Shown here piece after piece: positions 34,029 through 44,925 of a stretch of DNA of 64,000 bases. This stretch comes from Aotearoamyces nothofagi (lineage: Eukaryota; Ascomycota; Leotiomycetes; Leotiales; Tympanidaceae). Location of the stretch: positions 558,001 to 622,000 of the forward strand of contig JADDTR010000014.1 of the NCBI GenBank assembly GCA_015345905.1. The letters run 5' to 3'. Made by a program: the position numbers and the translations under genes. The first letter of the stretch is position 1. Every line of letters begins with the position of its first letter. The notes under the pieces are model-generated. The model was not told where the DNA came from, did not search any database, and was given only the letters and a program-made list of their open reading frames with translations.

Positions 34029-35218
34029 GGGCGTTTATGGCGGATCGCGGCTGTGTTTTAGGCAGACGGGGGGAGAGAGAGAGAGAGAGAGAGAGGGGCG
34101 GAGATATCCCCCCGGCCGGAGTGCTGATAAGGATGTAGGATCTAGCATAGCCGCGTTGGTGGATAAAAGCGTATAAAGGCGTATAAAATAAATGCACAAA
34201 ACTGCTGCCCCTGTCAGCTCTGCCCCTGTCTGCTCTGCCCTGTCTGCCCTAGACCCGTGGCGTATTTGAGAGAGATAAAGAGGAATATAAATATGATTGC
34301 TGTGGCTGTGCTGTATAGGAGATGTATACGAGACAAGGAAGAGAGCATTATGTACTGTGATTACTGTACTTTACTATAGTGTACAGTATATATACCTCCC
34401 GCCGGAACGAGATGGCATAGGTGGTGACGCTCCGCTGGCCCCCCGGGGGCTGCTGCCGCAGAGGCCGTCAGTCTAGGTGGGAGACGAAGCTCAGCGCAGC
34501 GGTGAGGAGCAGAGTGGGAGCAGGAGTGCGGCACCACGTGAGCACGTAGAGGCTGCTGACCTAAGCGGCCTCCCTAGGTGGATTCGAGATTCCATCATGT
34601 AAAGATCGTGTAACGTAACAGTAGAGCGCAGGCGAGCGTGAAGAGGCAAACCGAAACCGAGCCGACCCGTTCGAGCCTCAGGCAAGAAGACCGGCAAGCA
34701 CAAACAGGCAGGAGACGAGGCGAGGCGAGACGAGGCGATACGACAGATAGCGCGGGGGAGCGCCGGCTCTAGCCCAGCACAGCCCAGCCTGCCCAGCCGC
34801 CAGCCGCCAAGCAGTGGCGTCATCCAGATAGCAAGCCCGCGCTCGAATCACAGCGCGCAGCGTAATCGCCAGGGCAGTGCAAGTCGTCGACTCCTGCGCT
34901 GCTGCGCTGCGCTTAGGCTTCATCTGGCCGCGCCGTCCGGCAGTTTGCGCGGGCCACGCCAGACGGCCTCGTGCGGCGGTCGGTAGTGCCGCGGGCTACG
35001 GCGGGCTGCTGCGGGCTGCGGCAGGCGAGATGCACGCGCGACGACGGCATCTCAGATTGGCCCGGTGGAGGGCCCGGTGGAGGGCCCGGGCCCGCTAGGG
35101 CTTTTGCCGCTGGAGCCTGAGCCGGCGCCTGCGCTGCCAGTGGCCAGTGGCCAGGGCTGTGACGCTTCAGGCCCTTCAGGCCCGGCAGCCAAGCCCCACA
35201 CGGACAGCGAGGCTGCAA

Positions 35219-35250
<32 letters not shown>

Positions 35251-35467
35251 CCTCGCGCCGTGGGCGGGCAGGAATGCCGGGGCCTGGAATTCCGTTGTTC
35301 TCGCGCACGCAGGAGACGGCGGTGCTGACGTTATGGCAGGAGCGGTACGAGCTGTGGGATCTGGAGAGTCTGCAGAGGCGGCAGGCAGGATTCCAGGGAT
35401 TCCAGGGTCTCTAGAGCCTCACGTCTATAGGGTTTTGGGGTCGTGGGTATGGGAGAGAAGCTACGGG

Positions 35468-35509
35468 GCTTCTAGGGCCTCTAGGGCCTCTAGGGCCTCT
35501 AGGGCCTCT
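35468..35509. repeat. 9-bp minisatellite CCTCTAGGG
   Basis: About 4-5 tandem copies, the first with one change. Confidence 0.9.
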
Positions 35510-36020
35510 GCAGTAGGGCCTATTGGGCCTGTCCGGCAGGGCCTGGTAGGGTTTTCGGGGTTGCAGCAGGCGGCCCTACAGACTACAGTACAGTAGTGAT
35601 CTCCCAAGCCCCGCGATACCAGGGCACCGCGCCGCACTGCCCTGTGCTGCCCTGCCCTGCCCTGCGCGGCCGACCACACCTGCGGTGATGTGATAGCATA
35701 ATGTACCGACTGCACAGTACGCACTGTCGACACCCAGTGCAGCACGGCCTCGCGAGCCGCCTTCTGCCTGCCAGAACCAGCCTGCCAGCCAGCCTAAGCT
35801 GCTTGGCAGTCAGCAGTAGCACGCTGGCCCAGCCTGGCCCCTCGGACGATGCGCACATCCAGTCCTGCCCGTCCTGGCAGTCCATACCTGTCTGTGTGCC
35901 GCGGCGCAAGCCCAGCAGCCACCGGCACGTAAGTCGGTGTCATAGATCCTGTAGCTCTGGTCGTGTGCCTCGCACCTCGCTCCTCGCTCCTCGCTCCTGC
36001 CCTCTCGCCTCGTCCTCGTT

Positions 36021-36140
36021 GGCCCTAGCCCGTCCTTCTCTCTTATCCCCCCCTCCTCCTCCCTCTCTGCTCCTCTTCCCTTCCTTCCCTCTCTCTCTCT
36101 CTTCCCTCTCTCTCTTCCGCTCGCTCTCTCTTCCCTCCTC
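36021..36140 (+). promoter_or_regulatory. CT-rich promoter tract of the permease gene
   Basis: Long CTCT/CCTT runs on the coding strand end about 50 bp before the ATG at 36188, as in the MFS gene at 20.6 kb. A core-promoter role is inferred. Confidence 0.45.
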
Positions 36141-36187
36141 CTTCGGCGCTGCTGTCGTCATCTAGCACTGTTGGTATACAGTACATC

Positions 36188-38166
36188 ATGGCTCTCATCA
36201 ATCGTGTTGGGTCCTCTGGCGGCTCGCAGGACCAGAAGGAGACCTACACCAAGGAGGCCGCCGACAATGATGTCAACGTCGTCGCTGATGCGACCGAGTT
36301 CCCCGAGGACCTGCATCACCACCTGCACCGCGGCTTGAAGGCGAGGCAGGTTGCTATGATAGCCATTGGCGGTGCAATCGGTATGAACCCCCCCCTTCTG
36401 CTCTTTCTGCCCTCGGGCGCACCACTTCTCCCATTCTTGTATTCTTGTTCTCGTGCTGACGATTTCTAGGGACCGGCTTGATTATCGGTACTGGCTCTGC
36501 CCTCAGCCGCGCTGGACCTGCTGCCATCTTCATCGGCTACTCTCTGGTCGGCTTTCTCTGTTTCCTGGTTATGGCGGCCCTCGGAGAGATGGCTGCCTGG
36601 CTGCCTCTCCCCTCCGGTTTTACTGGCTATGCGCATCGTTTTGTCGACCCGGCTCTCGGATTCAGTCTTGGCTGGACATACTGGTTCAAATACATCATTG
36701 TTACGCCCAACAATCTTACCGCCGCATCTCTGGTTATTCAGTACTGGCTCCCGCGCGAGAAGTGCAACCCAGGTGTCTTCATCGCCATCTTTCTCGTTGC
36801 AATTGTCCTCATCAACTACTTCGGAATTAAATTCTTTGGAGAATTCGAGTTCTGGCTGTCTTCGGTCAAGGTCGTTGTCATCTTGGCCTTGATCCTTCTG
36901 AGCTTGATTCTTGCTTGTGGCGGTGTCGATGGAGACCCAAAGGGATTCAGGTATTGGAAGGACCCAGGAGCTTTCAAGCCGTATATCCTGGATGGAGCTG
37001 CTGGTCGCTTTTTGGCTGTATGGAGCACTTTCACCACGGCTGTTTTTGCCTACCTTGGTACCGAGTAAGCATACAAATCCATCTCCTCGACGAGTCGTGA
37101 GATATCTAGTCGGAGTCGGGCTTCAGCTGTGTCTCGGGGCTCCGTCCTAGTTCTTGTAGCTCTGCTAATACTTCTTCCAGGCTTGTCGGTGTTACGGTTG
37201 GAGAGTGCGCCAACCCACGCAAGGTCATCCCTCGTGCCATCAAACTTACATTCTACCGAATCATCCTTTTCTACGTCGTATTGGTCTTTCTTCTTGGAAT
37301 GATCGTTCCATATAACTCCAAACTGCTCGCTACTGCGACTGGAGCATCTACCTCGGCTGCAGCATCCCCATTCGTCGTGGCCATCCAAATTAGCGGCATC
37401 AAACACCTCGCGGGGATTTTCAACGCTTGCATCTTGATCTTTGTCTTCTCTGCTGCAAACTCAGGTACGCTTGAACTGCCAATCTCTCGAGTCGGATCTC
37501 CTGCTGACTATTCTAGATCTCTACATTGCTTCCCGTACTCTCTACGGTCTTGCGGTTGTGGGCAATGCTCCTCGAATCTTCAGTCGCACCGATAGACGAG
37601 GAGTTCCCATCTATGCTCTTGGTCTCTCCTCTTGCTTCTGTCTCCTCGCGTTCCTCAACGTCTCCGACGATTCAAAGACCGTCTTCAGCTATTTCACCAA
37701 CCTCGTCACTATTTTCGGTCTCCTAACCTGGATCTCTATCCTTGTCTCTCACATTTGCTTCGTCCGAGCCCGTAAGGCACAAGGAATTCCTAACACAGCT
37801 TTGGCATACCATGCTCCATTTGGCGAGTGGGGCTCGGTCGGTGCTCTCGCCTTTTCCATCTTGATTGCCATCTTCAAGGGCTTCAGCGTCTTCGTACACA
37901 GCCCAAGTACCTATGGTGACTTTGACTACAAGACGTTCATCACGACTTATCTTGGCATCCCACTTTACCTAATAATGATCGGGGGCTACAAGCTCATTAT
38001 GAAGTCCCAGCGCGTCAAACCGGCGACAGCAGATCTATACAGTGGAAAGGCCAGGATTGATGAAGAAGAAGCGGAATTTATCGAGTCAGAGCGCCTTCGA
38101 CACCATGGAAAGGTTGAGACAAAATGGGGAAAGATCTACAGAGTTACTGTTGGCAACATCTTCTAG
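36188..38166 (+). CDS. Dip5-like dicarboxylic amino-acid permease
   Basis: Four exons, 36188-36380, 36470-37064, 37181-37464 and 37517-38166 (introns 89, 116 and 52 bp); 573 residues. Proton-coupled permease of the APC/YAT family in the plasma membrane. The hydrophilic N-terminus leads to HLHRGLKARQVAMIAIGGAI and GTGLIIGTGSALSRAGP, the family's first-span signature. GEMAAWLPLPSGFTGYAHRF, VDPALGFSLGW and TPNNLTAA follow, characteristic of Dip5 (glutamate/aspartate uptake in yeast). Exon 3 includes VTVGECANPRKVIPRAIK, and the last exon the PYHAPFGEWG-like segment. About twelve spans are expected. Substrate range is inferred from similarity. The intron positions restore the conserved motifs exactly. 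Confidence 0.9.
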
Positions 38167-38784
38167 ACAGTAGGGAATTTTATAATGCGCGCGCTTTTTG
38201 ATTGATGAGGATGACTTGGATGAGTGTAAATTTTGGTAGATAGCCATGCTTCAACTTCATGTTAAATAGACTATATATGGAAAAAAATCTCTTCTTTTTT
38301 AAACCACTGTGTCCTGTTATCTGTGATTCCGGGTGGGTGTGAGGATCGTGTACTTGGCACGTGACATAGCGTGACAATAGCATTCTGTTGGGGATACGCG
38401 GGCGAATGGGAATCGTTCCAGATGTCCGTACGATCCGTAGACTGGCAAATAATCACCGTTAAGACTCTGGAGAATAGGAGTGGCTTCTGATACTTGAATT
38501 GCACTTAGAGAACTAACTATATAACACCGTCTAACTACAGGTGCAGGATTGGCATATATTGCCGGGTCTCACCGCCTAAGTCTACGGCTGGTGGGTGCCG
38601 GAGTTCAACACATTCGAACCGAAGTTGATTATTATCAAGAAGGGATTTGCTAAAGGTTGTACTTGTATTACTAACCATAAGTTTGTGTAGTGGCTAAGGA
38701 ATGATTCATATAGGTCTTGATTCCTATATTCGATTACTTGGTCTATTGTCCGGACTGAAGCAACTTCATGATCACTTACCATGC
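38167..38784. other. intergenic region between convergent genes
   Basis: About 620 bp between the permease and MFS genes, containing both 3' flanks. Nothing else is seen. Confidence 0.5.
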
Positions 38785-40305
38785 CTATACTTTACCCAGG
38801 AAATTTCGATCTATCATCAATTTTACAACCACGACACCAGCGGCACCGATAAGCAAGGAAGCACCGGAGAATGCAGACACTGAAAAGTAGCCACTAGCAG
38901 ACAACAATTGACCATTTATGGGGGTCCCTATCAAGCCACTGGAGAGAAAATGAATCGAATGTTGATTACAGAGAGGACGGAGGACTTACGCGATGGAGAG
39001 AAAGCCCATGACGAGGCCCATGGCAGTGCCGTACTGATGCGGTTTTACTACACGTACCGAGCACGCACCCTGGAGACTGATAATTGCCTAAGTTGCTCTG
39101 TCAGTCTATGGATCTAGCTCGTGACAGGGAGAACATACTCCGGAGAAAAAGCCATAAGCGAGAGAGAAGACGATAACGCCAGCCATTGAAGTAGCCTTTG
39201 TCCAGCAGAAAACCGTGACGCCAGAAGCCACCGCAGCAAGGGAGAAGATGTTGTAAGCACCCCACTTGTCGGCCCAGAACCCGGGGAGGAGACGGCCAAA
39301 CACGCTGGCGGCATTCAAGATGGAGATCATATAGAATGCCATGTCGGCACCGAGGTTGAGCGAGGTCATATATGTCGAGATGTAGAAGAACGGTGTGAAG
39401 AGCCCGAGGTAGATAAAGAACATGGACACGCCCAGGATCTGAAGTCTACGGTCCCTGGCCACGGACAAGTCGACTTGTGCATGCTGGCGAGGGCCGCCGG
39501 TGGCGGGCACGCGAACGGTGAGACAGGCGATGCCGAGCAGAGCCAGCATGATAAACGCGGCGACGCGGACGGCCCACCCGAAGCCGATCTCAGCGAAGAG
39601 TCGCTGCAGAGCGATGGGCCAGATGACGCCGCCGACAGAAGACCCCGACACGGCAATGCCGAGGGCCAGGCCGCGGTTCTTTCGGAAATACAAGGAGACG
39701 GTCGCGAAGGAGGGAGTGACCATGAAGGAGAGGCCGATTCCTAAGAGCAGGGCCTGGGCGAGGAAGAATTGGTAGAACTGGGTGCAGAGGGAGACCATGA
39801 AGACCGAGAGGACGGTGAGGATGCTGCCGGTTAGGATAAGGTACTAGTGAATAGTGTCAGCTGCTTCTTTCCTCGGGGCTTGGATAGAGGTGGCATAGCA
39901 TAATACCCTGGGGCCATATTTATCGTTCAATATACCAGTTGCTAAACCGCCTCCGAAGAGACAGAACACGTTGAAGGAGCCGAGCCAGGCGATCGTCGAG
40001 GGCGACTTGTCGGACAGCAAGGTCTCTTCGTAATAGTCCTCGAAGACGCCGAAGGCGTTGACGAAGCCGACCGAGACGAAGAAGATGGAGAAGATGCCGA
40101 GGAGAGCCAGATTGGCACGCAGGCTGAGATCTATCACCAGCAGCGCTATCTGGGGGGGGGGGGGGGGGTTTCAGTTGGAGAAATACACGTACGTGAATTC
40201 TTTCTCCGGAGGGAGGCTTCTCTCTGCCTCCGGGGTGTTGGTGGATTGAACACGGCTTTTCTCGACCCCGTTCGCGGCGAGATTGATGGATGTTTCTGAT
40301 GGCAT
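38785..40305 (-). CDS. MFS transporter, monocarboxylate-porter (MCT) family
   Basis: Five exons: 40305-40189, 40149-39907, 39843-39139, 39087-38990 and 38938-38785; 438 residues. Membrane permease resembling fungal monocarboxylate-type (Mch) transporters. Spans are visible in ALLGIFSIFFVSVGFVNAFG, LGSFNVFCLFGGGLATGIL, FFLAQALLLGIGLSFMV, IYLGLFTPFFYIS and GLVMGFLSIAGLIGTPING. NDKYGPR and FRKNRGLALGIAVSGSSVGG are typical loops. The usual DGG-x-W motif before the first span is absent. Intron 1 would be only 39 bp, contains a 17-base C run on the coding strand and uses a GTGTAT donor, so that join is the least sure. It is divergent from a Zn2Cys6 factor, which may control it. Substrate unknown. 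Confidence 0.82.
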
Positions 40306-40960
40306 TGTGCTTGAAGTTGAGATGACGAGATATAGATATAGATATATATATATATATAAATAAGACAAAGGATAGAAAGCTTTTGACTTTTCACTTGAAT
40401 CTGGCTGATGGACTTGAGAGAAGAACGAACTAAAGAAATCAAGCAAAGGTACTTACGCAGGCAAATCACGATATGCACGCTACTCTGAGACTAACCGACT
40501 TTCTTTTTCTAGTAGCTCATACCTTTTATATTTGTTAGTCATGATGCTATAGACCTAGATAATAAGACTATCATTGTGGTTGATGTCAAGGATCGAGATG
40601 AACCGTCCGAGAAATGACCGCAACGGGGTTAGCGCGCCCGGAGACCCCGGAGAGTCCGCGGATCGTCCGTAGGATCGAGGTCGACGTATAACAAACAGGC
40701 CGGCTCTTCTCAGCCCGGCAACGAAAGGAATTATATATCACCTTCTCTTCGTCGTTCTCTTTCGGCCCGATCACTGCGTCGTACCGAAGCTGCTGCGGGC
40801 AGTCCTAGACTCCAAGGCCTGCTCCGCTGGTTAAGACCTGCTTACCCCACACTTACCCGCATATTATCTTGTCGGCGACGCGTTAACAGCTAGCTGGTAG
40901 CTGTATCCGAACCCGCGGACGCTGCGAGGACAGAGAGAGGAAGACTGGATAGGGGGGGAT
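40306..40960. promoter_or_regulatory. bidirectional promoter with CGG-N5-CCG site
   Basis: This is the 655-bp region between the divergent MFS and Zn2Cys6 genes. It contains an inverted repeat CGGATCGTCCG at 40659-40669, overlapping the palindrome TCCGCGGA at 40655-40662. CGG half-sites in inverted order are the standard targets of Zn2Cys6 dimers. Binding by the neighbouring factor is inferred. Confidence 0.5.
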
Positions 40961-43514
40961 ATGAAGAGGGCTTCGGACGGCCCAGGGGGCGGCAGAGAGA
41001 AGCCGTTCCGCCGCCAAGATCCTGTCTCCTGCCAGTTCTGCCGGAGTAAGAAGCTCAAGTGTGATCGAGCGCAGCCATGCTCGAATTGCACCGCCCGGCA
41101 TATCGAATGTGCCTCTGCCCTAGGTCGGTTGTTTTTTCTTCTCCTTTTCGTACTTCCAGCGTGTGAGATGCTAGGGTTCCCGAGGCGGTCTTAGGGGCGA
41201 AGCTCTGGTTTAAGCTGCGGGAGCTTTGTACGCTTCCGAAATAGCATGTCGATGGATTTGTGCTTTGATAGATGTACTTGCTCTAACGTAGTTTCAGGTA
41301 GTGCCGATGCACCGCATCTAAAACCAGAAGGTAGCCCGCTGCGGGAGACTGTCAAACCTACCAGCAGGTATGTGTATTGATGATCGTTGAACACGAATCG
41401 AGGCTGACGATGTTTTCAGCTCTAACTTTGGAGATATCGATTCTCGTCTGAGAAGGCTAGAAGATCTCCTTCTTTCGAAATCAAAGCAGGGGCGGAGTGA
41501 GCGGCCATCCCACCCGCAAGAGCTGTCGCTTTCTTTGCCGATTGACAAGGAGGCTCAACCCGAGAATGCCACCCGCATCGAGGATTTTGAAATGTGGAAA
41601 ACAGCAAATAGGATTGAGACTTCGGCTGGCGTTAAGGTACCTTATAATCATGTGTGGCAAGAAGAATTTTCTGATGAACCGGTAAACATCTCCCTTTCCT
41701 AAAAGTTGAGAAGTAGCTTACGTTGGAAGGCGAAATCGTCGGAATTCCGACCCCACTTGGATATATCTAGACTGCAGGAAGAGAGATCAGTGCCGCCCAA
41801 ACCTTTGACTGCATTGGAGATTTCCAATGCCTTGCCAGACTATGAGGCTGCAAAGTTGCTATTCAAACACTATGTCGAGAATTTGGATTGGGTTTATCGT
41901 CTCATCCATGTGCCCACTGCCTACCGATACCTAGACTCTATCTACGGAAGCCTACACACTTTAGAGAAGCCAAACAAACCCCAACTGGCCTTGGTAGCTA
42001 CGCTTATCTCCTTGGGAGCCTTCTTTTGGCCTGGGAAATCAGAGCTACCGTGGACGAGAGAAGAGTCAAAGAACTGTTGTAGCCGGTGCGGGTTTCTTGC
42101 CGAACGTGTGCTTGCTGAACAGCAATATGTAGCATCGCCAACGCTCGAAACGATACAGGCCAACATATTGCTTATTCAATTTTTACCCAACTTCCCCCAG
42201 TTAGGCAGCAAAGGCTACATGATCGGTACGCTGGTTCATTCGGCTCATATTCTACAGATTCACCAAGTTGATTCTGAGCGGAACCGGAAACTACGACGGG
42301 AAAGTGGAGGAACCGATTTGGTCGATCTGGAGATGAAGAGAAGACTCTGGTGGCACATAACGTGTACTGATTGGTAAATCAAAATTCGATGTGGCATATG
42401 TTGCCCCATGCTGATCTAGCATTTTAGGATCGTTTCTTATCTGAGCGGGCCTCAATCAGGGACCTATGTGGTGAACCCTGATCAGATGAATGTCCAATTC
42501 CCCACAAACATTCATGATATAGAACTCACACATGACAGCGCCCCAGAGCGCCCCATTGAGACGCACCCTACAGATATGGCATACTCTATCGCCAAATGCA
42601 ACATGGCAAGAGCAATTCGAGAGCTTGTCGACACTGCCAACAAGGCCGGCATAGCAGTCGAGGAACTTGAGTATGACCAGATACTAATCTTCGACAAAAG
42701 ATTCAACGCTATGCTCGACGCGTTGCCTTTCTACTTCCAACAAGACGAAGAGAGTCGCAAGAGGAGCCAGGCAATCGACCGAGAATACCCGTGCATAGTC
42801 TGGCAAAGAGACATGATATACTTCGGCGCTCACGCAAGGATGTCTCGCCTCCACCGCCCCTATCTAGCCCGCGGCTACACAGACCCCCGCTTCGCATACA
42901 GCCGCATGATCTGCCTTCGATCCGCGCGGGTAGTCATCGAGCTGGAGAAGAAAATGCGCAACATGAACAGCGGCTTCGTCCACCACTCGGGCCGTCTGTG
43001 GATCCTCGTCCACCACGTCTTCCTGGCGACCGTCACGCTCGTCATGGACTACTGCTGCCACAGAGACGATCCCCAGGCCGCGGAGCGCAAGCAGGAGATC
43101 TTGAACTGCTACAAGGTCCTCGAGGCCAGCGAGGAGGAGAGCGCCATTGCCAAGGGCGGACTCCTGCAGCTGAAGCAGACCATGAAGAACTGGAAGCTGA
43201 AGAGTGAAGGCCAAGCCGCCGGCCCCGCCTCGCGAGAAAAGCCCGTTGCGGCTGTAGAATCCCAGCCGCCGACGGCCGCCGTCGAGCCCACTACACTCGC
43301 GAACCCCGCACCCGCATACGTAGAGCCGTGGGCCGTGGACGGGACCATCCCTGCCGTCCCTGCGCAGGAGCCGTGGTCTGAAAACACCGCGTTGGCGGAG
43401 ATGGACTACCCGCAGGACTTCTGGCTGGACTCGTTCGACTTCACCACGACTACGAATACGGAATGGGAGTCGCTGTTCACGTACATGGAGAACCAGCAGG
43501 GGCCGATGGTTTGA
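40961..43514 (+). CDS. Zn2Cys6 fungal-specific transcription factor
   Basis: Five exons: 40961-41123, 41298-41367, 41420-41681, 41730-42373 and 42428-43514; 741 residues. Nuclear DNA-binding regulator. The zinc cluster has cysteines at 24, 27, 34, 40, 43 and 50 (C-x2-C-x6-C-x5-C-x2-C-x6-C), followed by a linker and a short coiled-coil-like stretch (DSRLRRLEDLLL). The middle-homology region runs through exons 4 and 5: GSKGYMIGTLVHSAHILQIH, KRRLWWHITCTDW, and IVSYLSGPQSG. The C-terminus is Pro/Ala/Glu-rich and may activate transcription. Intron 3 is placed at 41682-41729 (48 bp) because nearer acceptors give an impossibly short intron; this join is tentative. It is transcribed away from the MFS gene. 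Confidence 0.86.
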
Positions 43515-43783
43515 TTCCTATTCTGGATTGGATATATCATATATCGGGTGGGATGGATATTAGGCGCTATGCAGGTCTCTGGGGGGTTTATGCGAGGAAA
43601 GGAGTTAGGCTTTGGGATGTGTTGGGAAGGATATGTAATGCTGGATAAGGGACATATATGGCATGGATAGCTATTTGATGGATATTGTAACGAGAAAGAA
43701 AATAGAGAAATTCAGCATCATATTGTGCATGCTGAGAAATCTAACAGCATTGATCTATGGGCCAGGACACGCCCCGTGTAAAC

Positions 43784-44925
43784 TCATTTCTTCCCTCCCT
43801 TGTCATTATTCTCGTCGTCAGCATCCTCATCCTCGTCCTCCTCATCGTCCTCCCCCTCCTCCTCCCTCAACGTCTCGCTGTCCTCGATCTCCCTAATCTC
43901 CTCCGCCGACGCCTCCTCCACCGCCTCGTCGTCCTCCTCGGAGATGGTCTGGCCGCGCTCGACCTCGTTGAGCGAGGCCTCCGACACCATGCCCGCCAGC
44001 AGGTCCGCATCCGCCGCCCGCCAGTCGGCCGTCCTCCAGGCCCTGGACGTGGGGGACTGCAGGGGCTGCAGGGTCTCGAAGGGGCGGGCGAGGGCGGGTG
44101 GTGGTGGTGGTGCGCCCGCGGAGCCCTTCCAGGCCGTCGAGGTGGGGCTCTGCAGGGTGGCGGGGACGGCGTAGCCGTGGTGCGAGCGGCGCGGGGGGGT
44201 GGCGGCTGCTGCTGGCGGCGAGTCTGGGACGGGCTCTCCTGCGTCCGCGGTGCTGGGCTGGGGCGAGGCTTCTCCCGCGCCTCTCAGCACCTCGGCGGCC
44301 GCCTTCTTGCCGTCCTTTGCTTTCTGTGCCGCCTCCTCGCCGGCCTGGCGCATGGCCGCCGTGAAGGCCGTCGGCACGCTGCCAGCGGGCGCAGCTCTCG
44401 CCGACTCCGACGCGCCGCCGGGCTTCCTGACCTCGTCCGGCTTGGGGGCAGTCGGGGCCGCGGCGGGCGGAGCGGACGGGGCCGGCTTGGAAGGGGTCCC
44501 CGCGGGCGTAGGCGTTGCGGATATGGCGGGCGTGGTGGCGCCCTCGTGGACGATCTTGACGTGGAGCTTGAGCTCGCCGTACTCGTTCCAGTCCTCGATC
44601 TCGACGAGGTCCTGGGTCATGTCAGCGGGTGCGCGCGGGAACGGATGCGGCTCTGCGTACGTACCCCTACAACCAGCCCCGTCTGAACCAGGCCGGGGAT
44701 CTTCCTGGGACGCCCGGACTCGTCTTTCCCGGCCCGCCGTCCCCACAGCATGCGTGCCTTCTCGTCGGTGGCGATGTCGAGCGCCTTGAAGGGGATCCGG
44801 TTCGCCTTCAGGATGGTCTCGAGCCTCGAAGTGGCAGTGACGATGTGGGAGGAGCCCGACGTCAGGGAAGTGTAGAGGTAGAGGATGGGGTCGATCGAGT
44901 ATGAGGTGGCGGCTGATTCGGCCAT
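43784..44925 (-). CDS. SH3BGR/thioredoxin-like protein with acidic tail
   Basis: Two exons, 44925-44665 and 44611-43784, with a 53-bp intron; 362 residues. The N-terminal part (about 10-105) has a thioredoxin-like fold as in SH3-binding Glu-rich (SH3BGR) proteins. LYLYTSLTSGSSHIVTATSR comes first, then ILKANRIPFKALDIATDEKA, IPGLVQTGLVVG and, after the intron, DLVEIEDWNEYGELK. No redox CxxC is present, so it is probably not an oxidoreductase. The remainder is Ala/Pro-rich and disordered, ending in a long Glu/Asp run and GGKK. Proteins of this design are widespread in ascomycetes with no settled function. High GC in exon 2 gives a long open frame on the other strand, which is a shadow. Confidence 0.82.

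Larger units (their letters stand above)
34029..36187. other. GC-rich non-coding island with minisatellites
   Basis: About 2.1 kb, GC-rich from 34.4 kb. It holds a (GA)n run at 34073-34096, a 13-bp repeat at about 35065-35095 and (TC)n at 35219-35248. A 9-bp array lies at 35468-35509 and CTGCC pentamers near 35645. Open frames overlap on both strands without family features. The right end is the pyrimidine-rich promoter of the permease gene. Confidence 0.6.

Noticed and set aside
43757-44686. Long open frame on the plus strand opposite the SH3BGR-like gene
   Set aside because: Low-complexity, Arg/Gly/Leu-rich translation caused by high GC; the minus-strand frame has a recognisable fold and a good intron.
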